64,000 nt of DNA from an uncultured Collinsella sp. (GTDB lineage Bacteria; Actinomycetota; Coriobacteriia; Coriobacteriales; Coriobacteriaceae): NCBI GenBank assembly GCA_902489665.1, contig CABUAT010000004.1, forward strand, positions 1 through 64,000, read 5' to 3'. Shown here piece after piece: positions 41,972 to 50,055 of the stretch (position 1 is its first letter; every line of letters begins with the position of its first letter). Under the pieces are notes generated by a model that worked only from the letters and a program-made list of their open reading frames with translations, had not been told where the DNA came from and made no database searches. The position numbers and the translations under genes are program-made.

Positions 41972-43390
41972 CTAGAAGATCTGGCGCAGGTCTCCGCGGT
42001 TGAGGGCTTCGTCGAAGAGGTGCTTGAACACCACGCTGCCGTGCAAGCCGTCGTGCTCGAACTCGTTGGTCACCCAGGCATGCGAGTTGCCCACGCGGCT
42101 GAGCGTATCGAGCTGCATGCCCGAGTCCACGTACATGTCATCGAAGTACACCGCGGCCTGCAGGGGCACCTCGTTGCACGCCAGGCGCTGCGGGTCGTAG
42201 ATCTTGTCCCAGCTTGTGTCTTCCATAAGCAGATCCATCGCCGGCTTGAAGGGCTTAAGTTCGGGCATCTGCTCAAACATCCACGGGAACATGGCCTCGC
42301 CGGTAAACATGAGCGGTCGCGTGAGCGTGTCGAACTCGGCACGATGGGCCTTCTCTTCTGCCGCGGCCCAGCGAATGGGCATGGTGTCGCCGTCGGCGTA
42401 GATGAACTCCTGAAGCGTCCAGTACAGCGGATTCGTGCGCGTGTTGGTGCGCTCGAAGGCGCGCATCAAAAAGCTGTCAGATACCGAGGCGCCGCAGGCC
42501 AGCGTGCCGTCGCCGTCAACAAAAGCATGATCGATAATCCAATGCATGCGCTCAAAGCTCGGCTTCATGCCAAAGTCGCTGCCCATGAGCTGCAGGCGTT
42601 CGACCGTCATCGGCGAGCCGTCGGGTAGCACGGGCTTTTGCTCCTCGAGGGCATCTGCCAGGGCCGCCACGCGCTCGACGTCGGCGGGGTAGCGGTTGTA
42701 ATACTGCTGCGTCTTGGCAGCCATGCGCGGGAAGGTGTGCGCGTAGACCTCGCTTGCGCTCGCCGGTACGTGGGGGATGCCGCCGCAGGTAAAGCTTGCC
42801 GCCACGCCCTCGGGGAAGAGCGACAGGTAGCTCAGCGTCAAAAAGCCGCCGTAGCTTTGGCCGAGCGTGACCCACGGCTTGCCGCCAAAGCCCACCAGGC
42901 GCAGGTACTCAAAATCGCGCACGATGGAGCTGGCGAGGTGACGCTTGAGGAAGTCCGCCTGCGAGCGTGCTGTATCGGCGCCGGCGGCCGTTGCGCGATC
43001 ACCCAGTGCCTTGATCGTGCGTCCGTCCACGCAGCTACTGCGTCCGGTGCCGCGCTGGTCGGGCAGGACGACGCGGAAGTGCTTGACGGCCTCCTCGATC
43101 CAGCCGTCGCTTGTGGGTGACAGCGGACGCGGGCTCTCGCCGCCGGGGCCGCCCTGCAAAAACAGGAGCAGCGGTAGATCGTCGTTGATGCGGTCGGGCG
43201 CGCAAACCACGCGGTAGAAGAGCTTGATGCTTTCGGGCGCACCTGCGATGGGCGCCGGCATGGCGCCGCGGCGCATGGTGCTGCCGACGGCCAGGAGCAT
43301 CGGCTCCAGGCCGCGCCAGTCGAGGGGGACATCGATGCTGTGGTCCTCGACATACAGGCCGGGGACGTGGTACGAAGTGATGAGCGCCAT
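41972..43390 (-). CDS. Alpha/beta-hydrolase of the prolyl-aminopeptidase (S33) group
   Basis: About 472 residues, an alpha/beta hydrolase. The oxyanion LFLQGGPGGESPRP, the nucleophile elbow LGQSYGGFLTL (Ser) and a C-terminal His are in the order of family S33 (prolyl aminopeptidase-like). GTGRSS after VVLPDQRG is typical too. It would release N-terminal proline (or another residue) from peptides. It sits between proB and proA on the opposite strand. ATG 43390 is chosen as GGAAGC precedes it. A signal peptide is not evident, so it is probably cytoplasmic. Confidence 0.83.
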   Translation of the reverse strand: MALITSYHVPGLYVEDHSIDVPLDWRGLEPMLLAVGSTMRRGAMPAPIAGAPESIKLFYRVVCAPDRINDDLPLLLFLQGGPGGESPRPLSPTSDGWIEEAVKHFRVVLPDQRGTGRSSCVDGRTIKALGDRATAAGADTARSQADFLKRHLASSIVRDFEYLRLVGFGGKPWVTLGQSYGGFLTLSYLSLFPEGVAASFTCGGIPHVPASASEVYAHTFPRMAAKTQQYYNRYPADVERVAALADALEEQKPVLPDGSPMTVERLQLMGSDFGMKPSFERMHWIIDHAFVDGDGTLACGASVSDSFLMRAFERTNTRTNPLYWTLQEFIYADGDTMPIRWAAAEEKAHRAEFDTLTRPLMFTGEAMFPWMFEQMPELKPFKPAMDLLMEDTSWDKIYDPQRLACNEVPLQAAVYFDDMYVDSGMQLDTLSRVGNSHAWVTNEFEHDGLHGSVVFKHLFDEALNRGDLRQIF

Positions 43391-43502
43391 GTGATGCTTC
43401 CGTTCGTTGCGGTGTTTCGGGTTGACCAATTCTACCGCCGCAGGTGAGGTCATGCGCAAATCGGCTACCATGGTTGCAAACTTCTAGGAGAAAGGGCCGC
43501 CC

Positions 43503-44789
43503 ATGTCGGTCGATATAGCCACGTATGTCCACGATCTTGCCGTTGCCGCTAAGGCAGCGTCGGCCTCGCTTGCCACGGCGAGCGACGAGCAGCGCCAGGA
43601 GGCCGTGCGCGCCATGGCCGCAGCACTGCGCAACGGTATCGACTCCATCGTCGCCGCCAACGAGCTCGATATGTCCGCCGCGCGCGATGCGGGGACCTCG
43701 GCGGGACTCCTCGACCGTCTGCTGCTGACGCCCGAGCGCGTTGAGGGCATGGCCGTCGGCCTGGAGAAGCTCGCCGAGCTGCCCGATCCTGTCGGCCGTG
43801 TGCTCGACCACCGCGTGCTCGCAAGCGGCGTGGACCTCACCCGCGTGAGCGTGCCGTTGGGCCTGGTCGCCATGGTGTACGAGGCGCGCCCCAACGTGAC
43901 GGCCGACGCCGCGGGCATCTGCATCCGCACCGGCAACGCCTGCATTCTGCGCGGCGGCTCGCTGGCCTATCACTCGTGTGCCATGATTGCCGAACTGCTG
44001 GCCGATGCGCTCGAGGCCAAGGGCTTCCCGCGCGAGGCCGTGTCGATGATCGAGTCTACCGACCGCGAGGCCACCGGCGAGCTCATGAAGCTCCGCGGCG
44101 TCGTCGATGTGCTCATTCCGCGTGGCGGTGCGGGCCTGATCCAGCGCTGCGTGCGCGAGTCGCTCGTTCCGGTGATCGAGACGGGCACGGGTAACTGCCA
44201 CATCTACGTGCATGAATCCGCCGACTTCGATAAAGCGCTCAATATTATCGTCAACGCTAAGACGCAGCGCGTGGGCGTGTGCAATGCCGCCGAGTCGCTG
44301 CTGGTCGACCGTGCCGTGGCCGATGCGTTTTTGCCCGCGGTCGTGGCCGTGCTGCATGACCACGGTGTGCTCATTCACGGCGACGAGGCCACGTGCGCCG
44401 CATGCGCCGACGCCGGGCTTGCCGAGGGCGATGACTACGTTGCCGCGACTGAGGAGGACTGGGGTCGCGAGTATCTGGCGCTCGAGATGAGCGTGAAGGT
44501 CGTGGCGAACGAGGACGAGGCCATCGCGCACATCAACCGCTACGGCACGATGCACTCCGAGGCCATCGTTGCCGAGGACACGGATGCTTGCGAGCGCTTC
44601 CTCGATGCGGTCGATGCCTCGGCCGTGTACGCCAACGCCAGCACGCGCTTCACCGACGGCGGCGAGTTTGGCCTGGGCGCCGAGATCGGCATCTCGACTC
44701 AGAAGCTCCACGCCCGCGGCCCCTTTGCCGCCGAGGCCCTCACCACCTACAAATACAAGCTCCGCGGCACCGGCCAAGTCCGCCCCTAA
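43503..44789 (+). CDS. proA: Glutamate-5-semialdehyde dehydrogenase ProA
   Basis: About 428 residues. Second step of proline synthesis, the NADPH-dependent reduction of glutamyl phosphate. Segments include VPLGLVAMVYEARPNVTADA, NACILRGGSLAYHS, VPVIETGTGNCHIYV and the catalytic Cys region KTQRVGVCNAAESLL. AGGAGAAAGGG precedes ATG 43503. The stop TAA overlaps the start of a GGGACAGG hairpin. Confidence 0.95.
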   Translation: MSVDIATYVHDLAVAAKAASASLATASDEQRQEAVRAMAAALRNGIDSIVAANELDMSAARDAGTSAGLLDRLLLTPERVEGMAVGLEKLAELPDPVGRVLDHRVLASGVDLTRVSVPLGLVAMVYEARPNVTADAAGICIRTGNACILRGGSLAYHSCAMIAELLADALEAKGFPREAVSMIESTDREATGELMKLRGVVDVLIPRGGAGLIQRCVRESLVPVIETGTGNCHIYVHESADFDKALNIIVNAKTQRVGVCNAAESLLVDRAVADAFLPAVVAVLHDHGVLIHGDEATCAACADAGLAEGDDYVAATEEDWGREYLALEMSVKVVANEDEAIAHINRYGTMHSEAIVAEDTDACERFLDAVDASAVYANASTRFTDGGEFGLGAEIGISTQKLHARGPFAAEALTTYKYKLRGTGQVRP

Positions 44790-44830
44790 ACCTGCCAAAA
44801 AGGGACAGGTTTATTTTGGCAGGTTTTATC
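44789..44830 (+). repeat. AACCTGCCAAAA family hairpin, copy 1
   Basis: Arms AACCTGCCAAAA / TTTTGGCAGGTT enclose AGGGACAGGTTTAT. 42 nt are shared with copies at 45559-45600 (one mismatch) and 46805-46846 (identical, inverted). It begins in the proA stop codon. Confidence 0.9.
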
Positions 44831-44960
44831 TGCGGTTTTGCCGGGTGACACGTTCGCCCGGCTTTTTTCTTCGCATATCTATTCAGCCTTTCGGCTTGAG
44901 CCGCGGCGATATACGATAGTGGCACCGTGACTTAACACCGACCCACCTGGAGGTATTGCC

Positions 44961-45560
44961 ATGTCCCAGACGCTTTCCGCCGGAATCACCCGTGACCGCG
45001 CGTTCGAACTGCTCAACGAGCACAATAAGGATCCGTTCCACATCACGCACGGCGAGACCGTCGAGGGCACCATGCGCTACTTTGCGCGCGAGTTCGACCC
45101 CGAGAACGAGGAGTTTTGGGGCATCGTCGGGCTGCTGCACGACCTGGATTGGGAGGAGCATGAGGATGACCCCATGAACCACACTGTCTACGCCGCCGAG
45201 ATTCTCGAGGGCGAGGGCGCCTCTCCTGAGCTTATTCACGCCATCCAGACGCATACGTCGGACTTCAACACCTCGCTGCCCAAACCCGAGTTGCAGATGG
45301 AGAAGATCCTGTTTGCCTGCGACGAGCTCACCGGCCTGATTGGCGCTGCCGTCATCATGCGCCCGAGCAAGAGCGTCATGGACTTTACGACCAAGTCGCT
45401 CAAGAAAAAGTTCAAGGACAAGCGCTTTGCTGCCGGCTGCTCGCGCGACGTGATTTCGCAGGGCGCCGAGATGTTGGGCTGGGAGCTTCCCGAGCTCTTC
45501 GACCGCACCATCGCGGCCATGCAGTCCTTCGCGCCTGACCGCGACACCTTCCAGGCCTAA
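44961..45560 (+). CDS. HD-domain hydrolase
   Basis: About 199 residues. HD-domain metal ligands are in HITHGETVEG, the pair HD in GLLHDLDWEEHEDD, and a further His in NHTVYAAEIL and IQTHTSDF. Such proteins are phosphohydrolases; substrate unknown. ATG 44961 follows GGAGGTATTGCC. The stop TAA overlaps copy 2 of the AACCTGCC hairpin. Confidence 0.83.
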   Translation: MSQTLSAGITRDRAFELLNEHNKDPFHITHGETVEGTMRYFAREFDPENEEFWGIVGLLHDLDWEEHEDDPMNHTVYAAEILEGEGASPELIHAIQTHTSDFNTSLPKPELQMEKILFACDELTGLIGAAVIMRPSKSVMDFTTKSLKKKFKDKRFAAGCSRDVISQGAEMLGWELPELFDRTIAAMQSFAPDRDTFQA

Positions 45561-45600
45561 CCTGCCAAAAAGGGACAGGTTTATTTTGGTAGGTTTTATC
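45559..45600 (+). repeat. AACCTGCCAAAA family hairpin, copy 2
   Basis: Same orientation as copy 1 with one base change in the right arm. It starts in the HD-gene stop codon and forms the left border of the RAYT region. Confidence 0.9.
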
Positions 45601-45730
45601 TGGGAAAACGCTTCCGTTGGACGTTATTCAGCGGAATCGTTTTCTTTTTGACGCGGTGATGCCGGCGAATGGCGGCGCTTCGCGGCAGACGGCCATGCTT
45701 TGCCGTATTCGTAATTCGGCATGCGCATTG

Positions 45731-46489
45731 CTAAGCGGCGTTCTTGATAATCCATACCCCCAGTCCGGTTAGCAACTGAACCTGCTTAATTGTCAGCCCT
45801 TCTTTTCGAAGCGCGAGTATCGCCTCATTGCGAAGTGCTTTGGAGACGGATTTGAGCTCCGTCGGAGCACATCCTACGACACTCTGCACGATTGCCGTGC
45901 CAAATTCACATAGATCTTCCTCACGAACCTTGGCTGTTGCGCTGGGGCGATAGGGAAGCGACGGCGCACTTTCCATGAGCTGAAGGTATGAGCGAGGTGT
46001 TGGGAATAAAACGCCGACAACGCTGCCGGTGACATGCGGCCGTGACCTGGCACTCATTAGATACTCGCGATGGCTGCTCCAGGGATATTCGTCGTATGCC
46101 GCCAGTCCTGCTTTTTGTGGATTCAGATGAATGTATCGAATTGCCTCAAGTAAATATACTTCCGACTTAATGGGCGAATCCCAAAACCGCTCCTGAAACA
46201 CGTGGCCGATATGTCCTGTCCGCGCATTGTATCTACCCGCAAACGACACGGCTATCGCGTGCATCGCGTCGCTCTTGCGGTCGTCCGGATCGTCGATGAG
46301 GAGATGAATGTGGTTTCCCATAAGGCACCAAGCGATAAGCTCAATATTGTGTTTAGGGAGGATCACATCGAGGATCTGAAGCATGGCGATTCGGTCCTCG
46401 GCATCGTCAAACAGCAATTGCCCTCCGTTTCCACGCAACGTGACGTGGAAATAACCGGTTGGTGACTTTGAACGAGGTTTTCTCGGCAT
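45731..46489 (-). CDS. REP-associated tyrosine transposase (RAYT, Y1/TnpA_REP)
   Basis: About 252 residues. The Y1 (HUH) fold is evident: FHVTLRGNGGQLLF, the HUH motif in GNHIHLLIDDP (His-x-His), a GRYNARTGHIGHVFQERFWD segment and YIHLNPQKAGL. The catalytic tyrosine is probably the Tyr in the AIRYIHLNP block. RAYTs process single-strand REP hairpins. ATG 46489 follows AAAGGAGGGGCC. It is bracketed by inverted copies of one hairpin (45559-45600 and 46805-46846). The C-terminal 100 residues form a helical domain with an HTH-like LTIKQVQLLTGL. Confidence 0.87.
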   Translation of the reverse strand: MPRKPRSKSPTGYFHVTLRGNGGQLLFDDAEDRIAMLQILDVILPKHNIELIAWCLMGNHIHLLIDDPDDRKSDAMHAIAVSFAGRYNARTGHIGHVFQERFWDSPIKSEVYLLEAIRYIHLNPQKAGLAAYDEYPWSSHREYLMSARSRPHVTGSVVGVLFPTPRSYLQLMESAPSLPYRPSATAKVREEDLCEFGTAIVQSVVGCAPTELKSVSKALRNEAILALRKEGLTIKQVQLLTGLGVWIIKNAA

Positions 46490-46732
46490 GGCCCCTCCTT
46501 TAGCTCGGATGGGCTGAAGATACCTCATTCGCAGGCATCGGTTGTCGAGATTCAGTTCACCGACAATAGCTGCTACCTGCCGAAATGTTATTGCGTTTTC
46601 AAATTGATGCTTTTTAATGGTAGCTGAGCAAGACGGGCACGCTTGTTGTGGATGTGGGTGTTGGTTGCGTCGATCTGGATGGTCCTCGCGTGATGTCATC
46701 GCAAATGGGCTTCACGCATTTCTACGGCGATA

Positions 46733-46774
46733 GAAAAATGGCCGGGCGCTCACAAACAAAACGGAGCACCCGGC
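46733..46774 (-). terminator. Terminator on the carD transcript
   Basis: GCCGGGCGCTC / GGAGCACCCGGC stem; T-run on the minus strand. It sits in the 46490-46844 gap upstream of the RAYT gene. Confidence 0.75.
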
Positions 46775-46804
46775 ATTTACTGATTGTTTGTTGATGTTTG
46801 GCCA

Positions 46805-46846
46805 GATAAAACCTGCCAAAATAAACCTGTCCCTTTTTGGCAGGTT
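46805..46846 (-). repeat. AACCTGCCAAAA family hairpin, copy 3 (inverted)
   Basis: Exact reverse complement of copy 1 over 42 nt. It overlaps the carD stop codon (46845-46847) and forms the right border of the RAYT unit. Confidence 0.9.
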
Positions 46847-47330
46847 AGTTGAGGGCGGCTTGGGCTAGGCGGGCTTCGGCGTCCTCCTCGGTGACGCCCA
46901 GGGCCACGGCGAACTCCTCTATGGAGCGGCGCTTGGCCTCCTTAAGTACGCGCATGTAGTAGGAGCTGGGCTTTTTATCAGCTTCCTCGGCCTGGCGAAT
47001 GCGGTGCATCATGGTCTTTGCCACGCGGACCGTCTCGGGCGCACCCAGCTTGAGCTGCTGCTTAAAGTGCGTCTCCTCAAGTGAGCTGTTGCGCTCGGTG
47101 AAGGTGTCGCACTCCAGCTCGTCATAGTGGCTCAGCAGGTGCTCGGCATCTTGCTGAGAGATGGCGGCGTGCAAACGATCGGCCTGCGCCACGGGGTACA
47201 TGAGGATCGTCTGCGCATGTCCCTGCTTGGTCTCGAGCAACAGCATGGGCTGCGGCGTGTCGTCCCTAAAACCGACGACGGTGCAGACTCCCTGACCCGG
47301 ATGAATGACGTGTTGACCGATTGAGAACAT
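46845..47330 (-). CDS. CarD/CdnL-family transcription factor
   Basis: About 161 residues. The N-terminal CarD (RNA polymerase interaction) Tudor-like domain starts MFSIGQHVIHPGQGVCTVVGF; the C-terminal part is helical and would contact promoter DNA. In actinobacteria such factors stabilise the open promoter complex and influence rRNA transcription. TGGAGGTAGC precedes the ATG. The stop codon overlaps the inverted hairpin copy 3. Confidence 0.88.
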   Translation of the reverse strand: MFSIGQHVIHPGQGVCTVVGFRDDTPQPMLLLETKQGHAQTILMYPVAQADRLHAAISQQDAEHLLSHYDELECDTFTERNSSLEETHFKQQLKLGAPETVRVAKTMMHRIRQAEEADKKPSSYYMRVLKEAKRRSIEEFAVALGVTEEDAEARLAQAALN

Positions 47331-47672
47331 GCTACCTCCAACTTATACGAATTTGCGTATGTCTAGAATACCACGCTGACGTGCGGAAACCCTTACTTTA
47401 TGCAGGAAAAGCACACAACTCCGATAGGTAAGAGTATTCGATAAAAGACACAGCTCATTCACACCTTTATGCATTTTCAACGCGTGCATAATCTGCAGGC
47501 AGACCGGCATCTTTGAGAGACTCCATACAAGCTGTAGTCAATTTTGTGCATATGCAATTTCGATTGGCTTTACCCTGCGATAGTGCCCGTCGCTTGTGAT
47601 AGAGTGCTACAAACTCTGGCTTTTGCCCTACGAGTGACCAAGAGCTCGGGGGCTTTAACACAAGGAGGATCT

Positions 47673-49526
47673 ATGCCCGAGAAGATTGAAGAGCTGGTAC
47701 GCGCTGCGCTTGCTGCGGCCCAGGAGGCCGGCGACCTTTCCGCATTTGAACTTGACGATTGCGCTATCGAGCGACCGGCTGACACTTCTCATGGCGAGTG
47801 GACCTCTACCATGGCTCTGAAGTCCGCCAAGCTGGCCCACTGCGCCCCGCGCAAGATCGCCGAGGCCATCGTTGCCCATATGCCCGAGGATCCCGCGATC
47901 GAGAAGGTCGAAATCGCAGGCCCCGGTTTCATCAACTTCTACCTCTCCGTTGCCGTCAAGAATGCCATCTTTGGCGAGGCTCGCGAGAAGGGCATGGACT
48001 TCGCTAAGTCCAACGTCGGCGGCGGCCTGAAGACCCAGGTCGAGTTCGTCTCCGCCAACCCCGTCGGCCCCATGCACATCGGCCACGGCCGCTGGGCCGC
48101 GCTGGGCGATTCGCTCTGCCGCGTCATGGACCACGCCGGCTATGAGATCCAGCGTGAGTTCTACATCAATGACCACGGCTCTCAGATGAACACCTTCGGC
48201 AACTCCATCAGCACGCGCTATATGCAGCTTGCCGACATCATCGCCAAGCAGGGCGTTGATATCGACGAGGCTCACAAGCTACTGATCGCCGACCGTGACG
48301 CCTTCGTTGCCGACGAGAACGACGAGCATCCCGAGACCCATCCGTATCAGGACAACTTTGCCGAGACTCTGGGCAAGGACTCCTACGGCGGCGACTACAT
48401 CATCGACGAGGCCGCCGAGTTCTGGCGCACCGACGGCGATAAGTGGGTCAACGCCGATCCTCAGGAGCGCATGGAGAGCTTCCGCGAGCGCGGCTATGTA
48501 AAGATGGTCGACAACATGCGCGACCTCTGCCACGCCGTCAACTGCGACTTCGACCGTTGGTACTCCGAGCGCTCGCTGTACGTGAAGGACACCGAGGGCG
48601 AGACCGCCGGCACCTCCGCTGTCGACCGCGCTTTTGAGAAGCTCGACAAGATGGGCTACCTCTACACCAAGGACGGCGCTCTGTGGTTCCGTTCCACCGA
48701 CCTGGGCGACGACAAAGACCGCGTCCTGATCAAGTCCGATGGCGAGTACACCTACTTCGCCTCCGACGTCGCCTATCACTGGGACAAGTTCCAGCGCGTC
48801 GACCACGTCATCGACATTTGGGGTGCCGATCACCACGGCTACATCGAGCGCGTCCGCTGCGTCTGCGACGCTCTGGGTTACCCCGGCAAGTTCGAGGTTC
48901 TACTGGGCCAGCTCGTCAACCTACTGCGTAACGGCAAGCCCGTCCGTATGTCCAAGCGCAAGGGCACCATGGTGACCCTGCAGGAGCTCGTCGACGAGGT
49001 CGGCTCCGATGCCGCTCGCTACACGCTCATCTCCAAGAGCTCCAACCAGATGGTCGACTTCGACATTGAGGCCGTTAAGAAGCGCGACAACTCCAACCCG
49101 GTCTATTACGTGCAGTATGCTCACGCCCGCGTGTGCTCCATCCTGCGCCGTGCCGCCGACGTTACCGCCGAGCAGGCCGACGAGATGGGTATGAAGGCCG
49201 TTGCCGCCAAGGCCATCGGTGAGAACGTCGATTACTCGCTGCTGACCGACCCGACCGAGCTCGCCCTTTCGCGCAAGCTCAATGAGCTCACCGACCTGAT
49301 CGCCAGCTGCGCTCGCGATCGCGCCCCGTTCCGTCTGACCCACTTTGCCGAGGAGCTCGCCGGCGACTTCCACAGCTTCTACGCTGCCTGCCAGGTTCTG
49401 CCGAGCGAGGGCCGTCCCGTCGACCCCGAGCTTTCGCGCGCCCGTCTGGCAGCTTGCGACGCTGTCCGCGTGACGCTCGCCCTGGTGCTTACCCTCGTTG
49501 GCGTTTCCGCGCCCGAGCAGATGTAA
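47673..49526 (+). CDS. argS: Arginyl-tRNA synthetase
   Basis: About 617 residues. The HIGH motif is in NPVGPMHIGHGRWAALGDS, the KMSKS variant is RMSKRKGTMVTLQEL, the N-terminal Add-1 domain is present, and a DALR-type anticodon domain ends the protein. AAGGAGGATCT precedes ATG 47673. The 340-bp upstream gap (47331-47672) is AT-rich and holds only possible promoter sequence. A strong terminator follows. Confidence 0.95.
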   Translation: MPEKIEELVRAALAAAQEAGDLSAFELDDCAIERPADTSHGEWTSTMALKSAKLAHCAPRKIAEAIVAHMPEDPAIEKVEIAGPGFINFYLSVAVKNAIFGEAREKGMDFAKSNVGGGLKTQVEFVSANPVGPMHIGHGRWAALGDSLCRVMDHAGYEIQREFYINDHGSQMNTFGNSISTRYMQLADIIAKQGVDIDEAHKLLIADRDAFVADENDEHPETHPYQDNFAETLGKDSYGGDYIIDEAAEFWRTDGDKWVNADPQERMESFRERGYVKMVDNMRDLCHAVNCDFDRWYSERSLYVKDTEGETAGTSAVDRAFEKLDKMGYLYTKDGALWFRSTDLGDDKDRVLIKSDGEYTYFASDVAYHWDKFQRVDHVIDIWGADHHGYIERVRCVCDALGYPGKFEVLLGQLVNLLRNGKPVRMSKRKGTMVTLQELVDEVGSDAARYTLISKSSNQMVDFDIEAVKKRDNSNPVYYVQYAHARVCSILRRAADVTAEQADEMGMKAVAAKAIGENVDYSLLTDPTELALSRKLNELTDLIASCARDRAPFRLTHFAEELAGDFHSFYAACQVLPSEGRPVDPELSRARLAACDAVRVTLALVLTLVGVSAPEQM

Positions 49527-49573
49527 TCTGCGGGTCATTTGACCGTGTAGGTTTGGTTTAACTGAGCCCTATA

Positions 49574-49605
49574 AGCCCGATCTCCCACGGAGGTCGGGCT
49601 TTTTT
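49574..49605 (+). terminator. Terminator after argS
   Basis: AGCCCGATCTCC / GGAGGTCGGGCT stem followed by TTTTT. Confidence 0.88.
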
Positions 49606-49650
49606 CGCAAACGCCGACGTATTGACGAATTTGGAACTGCTGGAAATACG

Positions 49651-49800
49651 AAACTATGCCGGTTTACTATGATGAATTGAGGAATTCCAACCACGCCGGC
49701 TTTTCTCTAAAAAGTGCAAAGCATCTACCTGCGGTTTTAGTTCAACAAGCTTCGGAGTGGTCGCGGTTGAGCGATTCATCGTAGTAAACCGCCATAGTTT
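49651..49800. repeat. MITE-like 150-bp imperfect palindrome
   Basis: The left arm (AAACTATGCCGGTTTACTAT, 49651-49670, continuing to 49695) pairs with the right arm ending at 49800 (GTAGTAAACCGCCATAGTTT, 49781-49800). The inner part is unpaired but has CCAC / GTGG. It lies between argS and rho. I see no gene in 49527-50055. Confidence 0.7.
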
Positions 49801-49850
49801 TGGCGGAGGCGGTCAGATTTGTGGGCGGTAAATCAAAGAATGTACCTTTT

Positions 49851-49880
49851 GACTAGTCGTTTAAGAACGTCCCCAATGAC
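49851..49880. repeat. Intact GACTAGTCGTTTAAGAACGT repeat
   Basis: Reads GACTAGTCGTTTAAGAACGT and then CCCCAATGAC. It matches 136-161 and the two halves that flank the IS110 element, so it serves as the uninterrupted reference copy. Confidence 0.75.
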
Positions 49881-50055
49881 TAAGTTGCAGGTGGCGGCGG
49901 TTGTGTTACACTAACGCTGCGTAGTTGACGCAATCATCTCGATACAGATCAATGATGTCCGTCGTTTCGAACGGAACTAGACTGTTTAGCCGCCCTGAAG
50001 GTTTATGCAGGGAGCATGTGATCACAGGGCTTGAAAAGAAAGTTGAGCAAACACT

